Positions 43,070 to 52,534 of a stretch of DNA of 64,000 nt are shown here, one piece after another. This DNA comes from Comamonas sp. Y33R10-2 (GTDB lineage: Bacteria; Pseudomonadota; Gammaproteobacteria; Burkholderiales; Burkholderiaceae_C): assembly GCF_019355935.1 (NCBI RefSeq), contig NZ_CP079925.1, forward strand, positions 992,001 to 1,056,000. The letters are read 5' to 3'. The first letter of the stretch is position 1. Each line of letters starts with the position of its first letter. The position numbers and the translations under genes were made by a program. Under the pieces are notes generated by a model, which had not been told where the DNA came from, did not search any database, and saw nothing but the letters and a program-made list of their open reading frames with translations.

Positions 43070-43834
43070 TTACAGTCCCATGCCGAGGATCGAGTTATCC
43101 GCATGCAGCTCGCTGCCGCTCATGACACTCGATTCATCGCTGGCCAAGAACAAGACCAGCTTGGCAATGCGCTCGGGCATATAGGCGCGGCCACCGCGGT
43201 TGTGCTTGGCGTCGTGCAGAACCATTTCTTTGGGCACACCCTTGGGTAAAGAGGCTTGCATCATCGGGGTGTAGACGCCATCGGGGTGAATGGAGTTCAC
43301 GCGAATGGCGTAGCCTTGCTTGCGGCAGTTCAGCGCTGCGGCGCGGGTCAGAGCAGACACGGCGGCCTTGCTGGCGCTGTAGCCCGCATATTGCTCAACA
43401 GGCATCCAACTCGAGACGGAGGCCATATTGATGATGGAGCCGCCTGCCTCCTTCATCGCTGCAATTCCTTGTTGGCAGCCGATAAAAACGGATTCGGTGT
43501 TGATCTTGAGCAGGCGGCTAAAGTCCTCGACTCGCCCGGTTTCCATATCGCCAGCAAGCAAAATGCCGGCGTTATTGACCAGCACATTGAGCGTGCCAAA
43601 GCGCTGCTGCACGGCAGCCATGACGCTCTTCCAATCCGTCTCATTGCTCACGTCGTGGCGAACAAACATGGCGTGCTCGCCCAGCTCAGCTGCCAATTCT
43701 TGACCTACGTCTTCATTGATGTCGCTCAAAGCGACTTTGGCGCCTTCATTGAGCAGCAGCTTTACCACTTCAAGCCCTACGCCGCTGGCTGCGCCGGTGA
43801 CGAGTGCAATCTTGCCCTCTAAACGTTTTGCCAT
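43070..43834 (-). CDS. 3beta/17beta-hydroxysteroid dehydrogenase
   Basis: The ATG at 43834 has AAGGAG upstream, giving 254 residues. From memory it matches the Comamonas testosteroni 3beta/17beta-HSD almost throughout: RLEGKIALVTGAASGVGLEV, VNNAGILLAGDMETGR, SIINMASVSSWMPVEQYAGY, and the C-terminus SGSELHADNSILGMGL. Catalytic Ser139, Tyr152 and Lys156 (counting Met) are present. It oxidises 3beta- and 17beta-hydroxyl groups of androgens with NAD, an early step in steroid use. No regulator or other steroid-degradation gene is adjacent. Confidence 0.93.
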   Translation of the reverse strand: MAKRLEGKIALVTGAASGVGLEVVKLLLNEGAKVALSDINEDVGQELAAELGEHAMFVRHDVSNETDWKSVMAAVQQRFGTLNVLVNNAGILLAGDMETGRVEDFSRLLKINTESVFIGCQQGIAAMKEAGGSIINMASVSSWMPVEQYAGYSASKAAVSALTRAAALNCRKQGYAIRVNSIHPDGVYTPMMQASLPKGVPKEMVLHDAKHNRGGRAYMPERIAKLVLFLASDESSVMSGSELHADNSILGMGL

Positions 43835-44080
43835 CCTGTGTCTCCTTTTGATGTTCTCAGCTCTCGTCGAGCTACTTTTGGGGTCATGCATGTTGGGATG
43901 GCAAGCCGGCACAAACATCGTCAATTGGGACTAAGGGTGGACTTGCCTGCAGTCGTTATTGGCAGCTTGGATGACACAGCCTTGAACCGTGTGCCGTTAC
44001 GCTGAGGATGTGTGTTGAGCGTTATCAGCAGCCGCATCATTGAACCACTGGGCGGCAACCCCATTACAGGAGTCTTGAGC

Positions 44081-44329
44081 ATGGCAGAGCAAACGATTGA
44101 GACAGCAGCGCGCAAAATTCTCTACATCTTGGTCGTGGAGCAAAGCTTGCGCGCACGCCAGAGCATGAGCGCCAAGGCGCTGGCTGAGGATCTACAGCGA
44201 CATGACATCAGCGATGGCGACCAACGCGCGGGGCTGGCGCTGGCGCAAAGCAAGGGCTGGCTGCAAACGCAAGCTGATGGAGCAGTTGAGCTGACGGATG
44301 CAGGCTTTAACTTTCACTTCAATCAGTAG
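44081..44329 (+). CDS. Small winged-helix-like protein, hypothetical
   Basis: The ATG at 44081 has CAGGAG upstream; a longer GTG frame from 44012 is less likely. The 82-residue protein (MAEQTIETAARKILYILVVE) has the helical pattern of a small winged helix: a first helix, SAKALAEDLQRHDI, DQRAGLALAQSKGWL, then VELTDAGFNFHFNQ as a strand-wing. It is divergent from the hydroxysteroid dehydrogenase across a 246-base gap with nothing else seen. It may be a regulator, but this is unproven. Confidence 0.6.
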   Translation: MAEQTIETAARKILYILVVEQSLRARQSMSAKALAEDLQRHDISDGDQRAGLALAQSKGWLQTQADGAVELTDAGFNFHFNQ

Positions 44330-44395
44330 TAAGTTGTCAGTAAGCAGAAATCAGCAATCAGCAAGTGTTCGCGGCCTTGGTGGATTGCCATGCGT

Positions 44396-44779
44396 TTATT
44401 CCAGATAAACGCCTTTTTCTTTTTTACGCGCTCGCATGCCGGTGCGTAAAAATAAATCGCTGCCGCCTTGCACCGCCAATGGCTTGCCGGTGGCTGCGCT
44501 CAGATGCGCGTCGGCGCGCTCTTGCCAGTGATCTAGCAGGTCTTGCAGGGCAGCACGTTCAGCGTCTTTGAGTTGTGGGTGCTGCTGTAAAAAATCTTGC
44601 AGATATTGGCGGGCGTCAATTTCTAGCTGCTCGCGGGTGGTGGCTAGCGAGATGTAGCTGACGTTATCGTCGCGGCCCGTGGTCTGGGTACCCAGTAAAT
44701 AGCAGCCCATATAGTCACCGCGAGTTTGACCGACGGCAGGGTCTTGGCTGAGTTTTTTGAGCAGGCTAAAAGGCCACAT
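44396..44779 (-). CDS. Hypothetical protein
   Basis: The ATG at 44779 (MWPFSLLKKLSQDPAVGQ) with GGAATT upstream gives 127 residues; a longer frame to 44830 would add 17. Soluble, helical in the second half (QLEIDARQYLQDFLQQHPQL, ALQDLLDHWQERADAHL), with GDYMGCYLLGTQT and YISLATTREQL. The tail RTGMRARKKEKGVYLE is basic. I do not recognise a family. It is divergent from the penicillin acylase homologue. Confidence 0.55.
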   Translation of the reverse strand: MWPFSLLKKLSQDPAVGQTRGDYMGCYLLGTQTTGRDDNVSYISLATTREQLEIDARQYLQDFLQQHPQLKDAERAALQDLLDHWQERADAHLSAATGKPLAVQGGSDLFLRTGMRARKKEKGVYLE

Positions 44780-44887
44780 GCGTTGAATTCCTAACAGCGG
44801 GCCAGCGCCCAAACAGGTATTGTCACCCATGCTTTAGAGCCACAGGCATGTGGTTGTTGCGCACCAATCAAGCAAGGCGAGGTGGAT

Positions 44888-47503
44888 ATGGGTGACATAG
44901 TTGCAGGCACAACTTCAGCAGGGAAAGTTTCATCATCCCAATGGACTCGGCGCGTGCTGCACACAGGTGCAGCGCTGATCACACTGACATCGCTAGCGGG
45001 TGCGGTGCTTTCCGTTTATGGCGTGAAGGCGCTGCCCCGCATGGATGGCAAGCTGGCTGTGGCGGGGCTGGCCAGCAAGGTTTGGGTGCGCCGCGATGCT
45101 GCAGATGTCACCCATATCAGCGCGCAATCGCCGCAAGATGTGTGGCGTGCGCTGGGTTTTGTCCACGCGCAAGATCGCGGCTGGCAGCTGGAATTTAACC
45201 GCCGACTGATGCAAGGGCGCTTGTCTGAAATTTTGGGTCCTGCCACGCTGGAGCTGGACAAGCTCATGCGCTCTTTGGATATTCATGGCGCCGCTCGTCG
45301 CCAGTACCAGGCGCTGCCGCCATCGGTGCAAGAGGCTTTGCAGGTGTATAGCCAAGGTGTTGCTGCCTTCTATGCCAACCCGTCCCAAGCTACGGCGCCT
45401 GAGTTTTTGCTGCTGGGCACGAAACCGGGAGGCCCGGGCGCTGCTGGTGGCTCATCGCCCTGGGAGCCTGAAGACACTGTGGGTTGGGCGCTGATGATGG
45501 CGCTAGACCTCGGCGGTAACTGGGGCAATGAATTTGCACGACTGAACTTGCTGCAGGTTTTAAGCACCGAGCAGCTGTGGCAGCTGATGCCTGCTTATCC
45601 GGGTGAGCAGCCTGTCACAGGCGTTGATATGGCCCAGCTCTATCGCCAGCTGGGTGTGTACCGCGATGCTGGCGCAGGGACAGGAGCTGGCACCACGTCA
45701 GCGCCTGCGCAGCAAATTCAATCCGCTTTGCAGCAATGGGCGGCTGAGACGGTGCGAGACATGGGCACCAATGATGGGCTGGGCAGCAACAACTGGGTGG
45801 TGGCGGGCAGCAAGACAAAAAGCGGCAAACCGCTGCTGGCCAATGACCCGCATCTGGCCTTGAGCGCACCGGCTATTTGGTACTTCGCCCGCCTTCAGTC
45901 GCCGGGTGGCAGGGCCGCTGACGGCACGCCCTTGAGTGCCTTGGATGTTACGGGTGCGACCTTGCCCGGTATGCCTTTTGTCGTGCTGGGGCGCACAGCG
46001 CAAGTGGCTTGGGGCTTTACCAACACCAACCCTGATGTACAGGATTTGTATCTGGAGCAGATCAACCCCGCTGATGCCAGTCAGTACCGCACGCCCACGG
46101 GCTGGGAAAAATTTGGCGTGCGTGAGGAAGTCTTCAAGGTCAAAGGCCAAAGCGATGCCAAAGTAATGCTGCGCAGCACGCGCCACGGCCCGGTGGTTAG
46201 CGATGCGCAGCAGCAATACGGCAAAGTGATCAACACCGATAAATACGCGCTAGCCCTGCGGTGGGCGGCGCTGGATACTGACAATCGCACGGTCGAGGCG
46301 GGTCTAAAAGCCAATGGTGCGCAGACCGTAGCGCAGTTGTTTGAGGCCTTTGCGGGCTACCACTCGCCCATGCAAAGCATTGTGGCGGCTGATGTGCAGG
46401 GTCATATCGGCTTTAAAGCGGCTGGCAAAGTGCCCGTGCGGTCCCCTGCGCATGATTTGCGCGGTGTGGTGCCCGCACCCGGTTGGGACGCGCGCTATGA
46501 CTGGCAGGGCTGGCTCAATTACGCGCAGACTCCACAAAATGATGGCAGCGCGCGCGGCTTTGTTGCCACAGCCAACCAGCGGGTGACTGAGCCGGGTTAT
46601 GCGCATTTTTTGACCCAAGACTGGAGCCTGCCTTACCGCTACCAGCGCATAGAGCAGGTGCTGGCGGCTAGCAGCCAGCACGATATGGCCAGCATGGCGG
46701 CGTTGCAAAGTGATGTGCAGTCACTGGCCACACAAGCCTTGCTGCCCGCACTGCGAAAGGCGCAGTCAAACCACGTCCTGGCCGCGGACGCCCAGCAGTT
46801 GCTGGCGAGCTTTGATGGGCAGATGGACAAGGCGCGTGCCGAGCCCTTGATTTTTTCTGTGTGGGTCGATGAGTTGACGCGTGGCATCGTCATTGCCCGC
46901 ATTGGCGAGCAGCGCTTTGCCATGACGTACGGCAAGCGCGATTTTCGCGCCGGGTTAGAAGGCATCTTGGCGCGCAACGATGCATGGTGGTGTGCACCGC
47001 TGAGCTGTGAGCAGCAAGCGGGCGAGGCGCTGACCCGCACGCTTGCCAAGCTGCAAGCCGCTTATGGCAGCGATATCAAGCAATGGCGCTGGGGCGACGC
47101 CCATCCGGCGTTGAGCGCGCACAAACCGTTTGGAGCGGTGGCTGCGTTGGCGGGCATTTTCAATGTCAGCGTGCCCTCGGGTGGCGATAGCTATACGGTC
47201 AATGTCGGTCAGTACAACCCCAACCCTTTGCCAGCGGATGTGAAAGCCGCCAGTGCCAAGGCTTTGCTGGGTGGGCGCTTTGTCAGCCGTCACGCGCCAT
47301 CGCTACGTGCCATTTATGACCTTGGCGACTTGGAATCCTCGCAGTTCATCTATCAAACCGGGCAAAGCGGAATGGCGCTATCTGGCCGCTATGGTGATAT
47401 GAGCCGTGAATGGGCGGATGGCCGCTACCGCAAGCTACAGATGCAGCCTGCGCGCTGGCGCCATGCGCTGGAGTTACAGCCGCAAAAAACGCCGCAGCTC
47501 TGA
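44888..47503 (+). CDS. Penicillin acylase family (Ntn hydrolase)
   Basis: The ATG at 44888 has GAGG five bases upstream, giving 871 residues. A hydrophobic segment near residues 25-45 can act as signal anchor or signal peptide. The alpha part contains FVHAQDRGWQLEFNRRLMQGRLSE. The nucleophile Ser appears after autocleavage in GLGSNNWVVAGSKT, followed by PLLANDPHLAL and PGMPFVVLGRTAQVAWGFTNTNPDVQDLY of the beta chain. Family members cleave penicillins, N-acyl-homoserine lactones (PvdQ/QuiP type) or other amides. Substrate cannot be deduced. It is monocistronic. Confidence 0.92.
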   Translation: MGDIVAGTTSAGKVSSSQWTRRVLHTGAALITLTSLAGAVLSVYGVKALPRMDGKLAVAGLASKVWVRRDAADVTHISAQSPQDVWRALGFVHAQDRGWQLEFNRRLMQGRLSEILGPATLELDKLMRSLDIHGAARRQYQALPPSVQEALQVYSQGVAAFYANPSQATAPEFLLLGTKPGGPGAAGGSSPWEPEDTVGWALMMALDLGGNWGNEFARLNLLQVLSTEQLWQLMPAYPGEQPVTGVDMAQLYRQLGVYRDAGAGTGAGTTSAPAQQIQSALQQWAAETVRDMGTNDGLGSNNWVVAGSKTKSGKPLLANDPHLALSAPAIWYFARLQSPGGRAADGTPLSALDVTGATLPGMPFVVLGRTAQVAWGFTNTNPDVQDLYLEQINPADASQYRTPTGWEKFGVREEVFKVKGQSDAKVMLRSTRHGPVVSDAQQQYGKVINTDKYALALRWAALDTDNRTVEAGLKANGAQTVAQLFEAFAGYHSPMQSIVAADVQGHIGFKAAGKVPVRSPAHDLRGVVPAPGWDARYDWQGWLNYAQTPQNDGSARGFVATANQRVTEPGYAHFLTQDWSLPYRYQRIEQVLAASSQHDMASMAALQSDVQSLATQALLPALRKAQSNHVLAADAQQLLASFDGQMDKARAEPLIFSVWVDELTRGIVIARIGEQRFAMTYGKRDFRAGLEGILARNDAWWCAPLSCEQQAGEALTRTLAKLQAAYGSDIKQWRWGDAHPALSAHKPFGAVAALAGIFNVSVPSGGDSYTVNVGQYNPNPLPADVKAASAKALLGGRFVSRHAPSLRAIYDLGDLESSQFIYQTGQSGMALSGRYGDMSREWADGRYRKLQMQPARWRHALELQPQKTPQL

Positions 47504-47631
47504 AGAATATTGACTCAAAGCCGCTATGAAGAAGTGAGCTGCTAGTCCTCGTAATCCATTAACTTCAGATTAATAATGGCTTGAAAGTGATGAATGAAAT
47601 GGACTAGCTGCTCATGCTTTTATAGCGTGGT

Positions 47632-48600
47632 TTAGCGCAAAAAATCCTCAATCAGACGAGCCACAGCCTCTGGCTGATCATGGTGCAGCATATGGCCTGC
47701 ATCTTCAACGACAGCAATTTCGCACTGCGCAATGTGCTTCAGACGTTCGTGATATTGGGCCAGCGAATAGCTGCCCTTGTACCACTGGCCCAGACTGTCA
47801 TCGGCAGCTTCCACCGACAAAGTGGGAGCGGTGATAGTGGCCAGACATGCCAGCGCCTCATCGACCCGGTACATGTAGGGGTTGGTGAGTTTGTGCGCTG
47901 CGTCGCCCAGAATATGCCAGCGGCCTTGTGCATCAGGCGCAGCCCAGTGATGGGCCAACCATAGCGCTTTGTCGCGTGGCAGGCGGCGGTTGGTTTTTTG
48001 CAGGCGTGCGGCCACGGCTTGCACGCTGTCATAAGGGGCCAGTGCCATGCCGCCGGCGCGTTGCTCGCGCAGCTCATCCATCCATTTGCCAAGGCGTGCC
48101 GGCGCTTGGCTAGCGGCACTTGCGGGCATGCCAAAGCCTTCTAAGTTGACAAAGCGGTGAATGCGATCGGCTCTAGCACCGGCATACATGCAGGAGATAT
48201 TGCCGCCCATGCTGTGACCGACCAGATCGATCGGACGCTCTGGCGAGATTTGCTCAAGCAGCATGTCCAGATCGGCCAGATAGTCGGTGAAGTAGTAACT
48301 GTCGCAGGGCGCTGGCGAACGGCTCAGGCCAAAGCCGCGCCAGTCGTGGGCCACGATGCGGCGGCCTTGCACAAAGGCGTCGCTAAACGCATCCACCACA
48401 AATTGGTAAGAGGCGGCCACATCCATCCAGCCATGGGCCAGAACCAGCACCGGCAGTTCGGTGTTGATGTGCTCTGGCTCCCAGCTGCGCAGGTGGTAGT
48501 GCATATTGCGCACCGGCAGCATCTGTGACTTCCACTGGCGGCGGGGCTGGTAAGTTGTTTGCTCAGGGGCTGACTTAGTGGATGGTGTGTTAGTTGTCAT
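47632..48600 (-). CDS. Alpha/beta hydrolase
   Basis: A 322-residue hydrolase with oxyanion motif AHGWMD, DWRGFGLS, nucleophile elbow GHSMGG (Ser near residue 130) and a C-terminal His in EDAGHMLHHDQPEA. An acidic residue for the triad lies in EAADDSLG. The N-terminal ~25 residues are Ser/Thr/Gln-rich and non-hydrophobic, so it is probably cytosolic. Substrate unknown. It is divergent from the aldo/keto reductase gene. Confidence 0.9.
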   Translation of the reverse strand: MTTNTPSTKSAPEQTTYQPRRQWKSQMLPVRNMHYHLRSWEPEHINTELPVLVLAHGWMDVAASYQFVVDAFSDAFVQGRRIVAHDWRGFGLSRSPAPCDSYYFTDYLADLDMLLEQISPERPIDLVGHSMGGNISCMYAGARADRIHRFVNLEGFGMPASAASQAPARLGKWMDELREQRAGGMALAPYDSVQAVAARLQKTNRRLPRDKALWLAHHWAAPDAQGRWHILGDAAHKLTNPYMYRVDEALACLATITAPTLSVEAADDSLGQWYKGSYSLAQYHERLKHIAQCEIAVVEDAGHMLHHDQPEAVARLIEDFLR

Positions 48601-48726
48601 TGTCTGTCTCCGTTGTTTTGATTATTGCTGCGGTTGTGGCGTTGCCGGTCTTGCATGGGACAGTGTTCATCATAAAAACAAGGCGCTTTTTATGGTCTTC
48701 ACTGCTCAGGCCATAAACTGCTGCTT

Positions 48727-49821
48727 ATGACTTCTGCAGCTCAAAACCATCGCCTTTCCATGAACCCCGTCGCTCTGGGGCAGAGTGACTTGCGCGTCAG
48801 CCCCATCTGTCTGGGCACGATGACGTTTGGCGAGCAAGTCGATGAGGCGCAGGCGCACCGCATCATGGATCGCGCTGTGGAGCGCGGCGTAGACTTTTTT
48901 GACACGGCCGAGATGTATGCCGTGCCCGCGCGAGCGGCCACGTTTGGCGCGACGGAGACCATCATCGGCAACTGGCTCAAGGCCCGCCCGGGAATGCGCG
49001 ACCAACTCACGCTGGCGACTAAAGTGGCGGGCCCGACCCGTGGCATGCCGTGGATTCGTGAAGGTGCGGGCATGACGGCAGCAGACATTACCCGCTCTTG
49101 CGACGCCAGCTTGCAGCGCCTGCAAACTGAGGTGATTGACCTTTACCAAATTCACTGGCCAGAGCGTCATGTGCCCGCTTTTGGCGGCATGTATTACGAC
49201 CCGAAGAAGGAAAGTTCATCCACGCCCATCCATGAGCAGCTGGATGCGCTAGCAGGCTTGGTTAAGCAGGGCAAAATTCGCCATATTGGCTTGTCTAACG
49301 AGACGCCGTTTGGCGTGCACGAATTTGTGCGCCTTGCCGATCAGCATGGACTGCCACGCGTGGCAACCACGCAAAACCCGTATTGCTTGGTCAATCGCAG
49401 TTATGAAAACGGGCTGGATGAAACCTGTCACCGCCTGAATGTGTCGCTGCTGGCTTATTCACCGCTGGCCTTCGGTCTGCTGACAGGCAAGTTTGACGAG
49501 TTTGCTCCAACAGACGCGGGCGCGCCCAAGGACTCACGCCTTGGCAAATACGAATCGGTGCAAAAGCAGCGCTGGGGCCGGCCCGATGCACTGGCCGCCG
49601 CCCGCCGCTACAGCGCGCTGGCGCGCAAGCATGGTATGACGGCGGTGCAGCTGGCGCTGGCGTTTTGCTACACCAAGTGGCAAGTTACTAGCACCATCAT
49701 CGGCGTGACAAGCGTGGCCCAGCTCGATGAAGATCTGAATGCATGGGGCACCGTGCTTTCTCCTGAGCTGCTCGCTGAGATTGACGCCATTCGCTGGGAG
49801 ATGCGCGACCCTGCGGTTTGA
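48727..49821 (+). CDS. Aldo/keto reductase (Tas-like)
   Basis: The 364-residue NADPH-dependent reductase resembles E. coli Tas. It has VSPICLGTMTFGEQ, the catalytic Asp/Tyr in FFDTAEMYAVP, a Lys in ATKVAGPTRGM, and His in QIHWPERHVPAFGG. The C-terminal QLALAFCYTKWQVTSTIIG forms the cofactor region. The ATG at 48727 is used; the internal ATG at 48760 is also possible. Likely a cytosolic reductase of aldehydes or ketones. Confidence 0.9.
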   Translation: MTSAAQNHRLSMNPVALGQSDLRVSPICLGTMTFGEQVDEAQAHRIMDRAVERGVDFFDTAEMYAVPARAATFGATETIIGNWLKARPGMRDQLTLATKVAGPTRGMPWIREGAGMTAADITRSCDASLQRLQTEVIDLYQIHWPERHVPAFGGMYYDPKKESSSTPIHEQLDALAGLVKQGKIRHIGLSNETPFGVHEFVRLADQHGLPRVATTQNPYCLVNRSYENGLDETCHRLNVSLLAYSPLAFGLLTGKFDEFAPTDAGAPKDSRLGKYESVQKQRWGRPDALAAARRYSALARKHGMTAVQLALAFCYTKWQVTSTIIGVTSVAQLDEDLNAWGTVLSPELLAEIDAIRWEMRDPAV

Positions 49822-49875
49822 TGCTGCAGTATTGAATCCGTCAGTGGTTTTTGCCGCTGCTTGTGTCATCCAGAG

Positions 49876-49917
49876 AAAAGCGGCATGAGCCTGTTTTCGC
49901 TTGCTTTATGCCGTTTT
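49876..49917 (+). terminator. Weak terminator after the aldo/keto reductase
   Basis: CGGCAT / ATGCCG with a 21-base loop, preceded by AAAAG and followed by TTTT. The loop is long, so confidence is low. Confidence 0.35.
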
Positions 49918-50007
49918 GGTAAGCAGTTTTGCTGCTGCATTTCGCTGCAACTTCCGATACGCTTTTTGAAGGATCGGCTTAACCACTTTATTTAAGGGAA
50001 TCACGTC

Positions 50008-50973
50008 ATGCAAATCAATCGCCGCACTTGGCTGCTGGGCAGCAGTAGTTTGGCTATGGCTGGCTTTTTGCCAGCTTGCACCACCACCCCCACATCACTC
50101 AAGCCGGTCGCGCAAACCATCTCAGCGGGCTACGTTCAGCATAAGCTCGGCAACGCACGGATTACGGCTGTCAGCGATGGGGTGACCAAGCGAGCTCTTG
50201 ACGCAGGCTTTGTACGCAATGCACCTTTGCCCGAGGTTCAAGCCGCGCTGGCCGCGGCGGGCTTGCCCACTACCCATATTGATGTGCCCTATACCTGCTT
50301 TGTGGTCGAGTTGGATGGCAAGCGCTATTTGCTTGATACCGGCTTTGCCGACAATGCAAGCCCTCAAACCGGTTTGCTGCACACCCACATGCGCGCTGCG
50401 GGCATTGATCCGGCCAGTATTGACGCTGTCATCCTGACCCACATGCATGGCGACCACATCAATGGTTTGCGCCGCAAAGATGGCAGCTTGGTTTACCCCA
50501 GGGCAGACGTGTTTGTGGCGCAGCCAGAGTTCACGTTCTGGATGGATGACGCACGCATGAACGCGGCACCCGAAGCCGCACGCGGCGGCTTTCAAGCTGT
50601 GCGCCGCGTGTTTGCCAACTATCCCCAAGACAAAATCAAACAGTTCGTGCCCGGCCGCCAGATCGCTGCGGGCATCAGCACGATTGCAGCGTTTGGCCAC
50701 ACTCCGGGGCACACGGCCATTGCGGTGCAGTCAGAGCAAAAGCGCTTTACCTTTATTGGCGACACCGCCCATTACCCCGCGCTGTTTGTGAAGCACCCGG
50801 ACTGGCAGGTGCAGTTCGACATGAACGCCGAGCAAGCCCGCGCCACACGCCACACGCTGCTGTCACGTTTGGCGGACGAAGGTGGTTTAGTGGGGGGGTA
50901 CCACTTTCCACTGCCGTCGCTGGGCCACATTCACAAAGCCGGCAGCGGTTTTGATTGGCAACCACTGACATAA
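50008..50973 (+). CDS. MBL-fold metallo-hydrolase, Tat or lipoprotein exported
   Basis: A 321-residue metallo-beta-lactamase-fold enzyme. The N-terminus has NRRTWLLGSSSLAMAGFLPAC: a twin-arginine motif and a lipobox-like LPAC, so it is probably exported. Metal ligands are in THMHGDHINGL (HxHxDH), GHTPGH, IGDTAHY and GGYHFP. Family members include lactonases, aryl-sulfatases and quinolone- or AHL-degrading enzymes. Substrate unknown. AAGGGAATC is the ribosome binding site. Confidence 0.9.
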   Translation: MQINRRTWLLGSSSLAMAGFLPACTTTPTSLKPVAQTISAGYVQHKLGNARITAVSDGVTKRALDAGFVRNAPLPEVQAALAAAGLPTTHIDVPYTCFVVELDGKRYLLDTGFADNASPQTGLLHTHMRAAGIDPASIDAVILTHMHGDHINGLRRKDGSLVYPRADVFVAQPEFTFWMDDARMNAAPEAARGGFQAVRRVFANYPQDKIKQFVPGRQIAAGISTIAAFGHTPGHTAIAVQSEQKRFTFIGDTAHYPALFVKHPDWQVQFDMNAEQARATRHTLLSRLADEGGLVGGYHFPLPSLGHIHKAGSGFDWQPLT

Positions 50974-50983
50974 ACCGTGCACT

Positions 50984-51024
50984 GATACTGATGCTGACAC
51001 GCAGCCAATGGGCTGCGTGCGTAT
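50984..51024 (+). other. Long imperfect hairpin after the MBL gene
   Basis: CACGCAGCC (50998-51006) pairs with GGCTGCGTG (51011-51019); flanking GATAC and GTATC extend the stem. There is no T run, so termination is uncertain. Confidence 0.4.
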
Positions 51025-51080
51025 CAAAATGAAGACCCTTGTGTTGTACTTGGACTTTAGTCTGACGTTATGGAACAGGG

Positions 51081-51103
51081 GCTAGCAGCTATCAAATTTG
51101 AAT
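51081..51103 (+). repeat. Dispersed AGCTATCAAA repeat before ybaK
   Basis: GCTAGCAGCTATCAAATTTG is a typical copy of the interspersed repeat, ending just before the ybaK ATG. Confidence 0.5.
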
Positions 51104-51104
51104 C

Positions 51105-51605
51105 ATGGCCAAAAAAGACAAAAGCGTCCATGTGAGCGAAACCCTCGCCACACAAATGCTTAAAGCTCACAAGGTGGAGTTCACCGAGCACCCTTATGAC
51201 TATGTAGAGCATGGCGGCACCGAAGAGTCAGCCAAGCAGTTGGGACTGACGGAGCACATGGTGGTGAAGACTTTGGTCATGCAAGACCAAGATGCCAAGC
51301 CGATGATTGTGTTGATGCACGGCGACTGCAAGGTGTCCACCAAAAATCTGGCCCGCCAGATTGGGGCCAAGAGTGTGGAACCCTGCAAGCCAGAGGTAGC
51401 CAATCGTCACAGCGGCTATTTGGTGGGCGGTACATCGCCTTTTGGCACCAAACGCGATATGCCGGTATATATCGAGGACACGATTTTGGAGTTGCCCCGA
51501 ATTGCCATCAATGGCGGGCGACGCGGCTATTTGGTGCAATTGGAGCCTGAGGTTTGTACCCGGTTGCTCAATGCCCAACCAGTGCACTGCGCGCTGGCAG
51601 AATAG
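51105..51605 (+). CDS. ybaK: Cys-tRNA(Pro) deacylase YbaK/EbsC family
   Basis: The 166-residue YbaK-type editing protein hydrolyses Cys-tRNA(Pro). It shows VVKTLVMQ, KPMIVLMHGDCKVSTKNLAR with the conserved Lys, and VGGTSPFGTKRDMPVYIE, all typical of YbaK. The length is normal. It starts directly after a repeat copy. plsY begins ~110 bases downstream in the same direction. Confidence 0.94.
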   Translation: MAKKDKSVHVSETLATQMLKAHKVEFTEHPYDYVEHGGTEESAKQLGLTEHMVVKTLVMQDQDAKPMIVLMHGDCKVSTKNLARQIGAKSVEPCKPEVANRHSGYLVGGTSPFGTKRDMPVYIEDTILELPRIAINGGRRGYLVQLEPEVCTRLLNAQPVHCALAE

Positions 51606-51715
51606 AGGGATGGCTGGGTTGTCAATTTGCCCAGTAAGTAAAAACTCAAACAACAATCTGAGCCGCGTCATATTGATGGCGGCTCTTAGTGCCAGCTTCT
51701 GGCCAAGGAATTTCG

Positions 51716-52420
51716 TTGAACGCGCTCTATCCTGTGATTGCCGTAGTTGCGGCTTATCTAATTGGTTCTCTCTCTTTTGCCGTCATTGTTAGCCGTGCCA
51801 TGGGCTTGCATGACCCGCGCAGCTATGGCAGCGGCAACCCCGGTGCTACCAATGTGCTGCGCTCTGGCAGCAAGGCTGCGGCCATTGCTACGCTGGTGCT
51901 GGATGCGCTCAAAGGCTTTGTGCCTGTGGTGCTGGTCAAGGTATTTGGCCCGCAGTTCGGTCTGGGTGATGGCTCTGTGGCGCTGGTCGGTTTGGCTGCA
52001 TTTTTGGGTCATCTCTACCCCGTATTTTTTGGTTTCAAGGGCGGCAAGGGCGTGGCCACTGCACTGGGCGTGTTGCTGGGTATTAGCGGCTGGCTGGGTT
52101 TGGCCGTTGCACTGACATGGGTGTTGGTTGCGGCGCTGTTTCGCTACTCGTCTTTGGCCGCATTGGTGGCTTCAGTTTTGGCACCTGTGTATTACGTGCT
52201 GTGCAGCGGCCTTATGTGGGATGCGGAGACACCGATCACCGCGGCCATCGTGGTGATGGCCGCTTTGCTGCTTTGGCGCCATAGCGAAAACATTCAGCGC
52301 CTGATTGCTGGTAAAGAGTCCAAGCTAGGCAAGAAAAAGACGGAAGAAGCCAAGGCCGCCAAACAGGTTCAATCGACTGAAACTGCTGGTAAAAAGGCAG
52401 GCAAGGGTAAGCGCCGTTAA
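51716..52420 (+). CDS. plsY: Glycerol-3-phosphate acyltransferase PlsY
   Basis: PlsY is an inner-membrane acyltransferase that moves acyl groups from acyl-phosphate to glycerol-3-phosphate. The TTG at 51716 with AAGGAA upstream ([18 protein letters not shown]) is the likely start, giving 234 residues; the upstream ATG would add nine. Motifs [20 protein letters not shown] and several membrane segments are diagnostic. It has an unusual ~35-residue basic tail ([25 protein letters not shown]) not essential to the fold. Confidence 0.93.
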   Translation: MNALYPVIAVVAAYLIGSLSFAVIVSRAMGLHDPRSYGSGNPGATNVLRSGSKAAAIATLVLDALKGFVPVVLVKVFGPQFGLGDGSVALVGLAAFLGHLYPVFFGFKGGKGVATALGVLLGISGWLGLAVALTWVLVAALFRYSSLAALVASVLAPVYYVLCSGLMWDAETPITAAIVVMAALLLWRHSENIQRLIAGKESKLGKKKTEEAKAAKQVQSTETAGKKAGKGKRR

Positions 52421-52534
52421 GTGACTAACGCTGAAAACTCAAGGGTTTGAGCAAAAAAACAAGACAGGCCGGGCGCCACCTGCTCAGTATTCAATAGCAT
52501 CAAGCTTCAATAGCACCCAGTAAAGCACCTTCAT

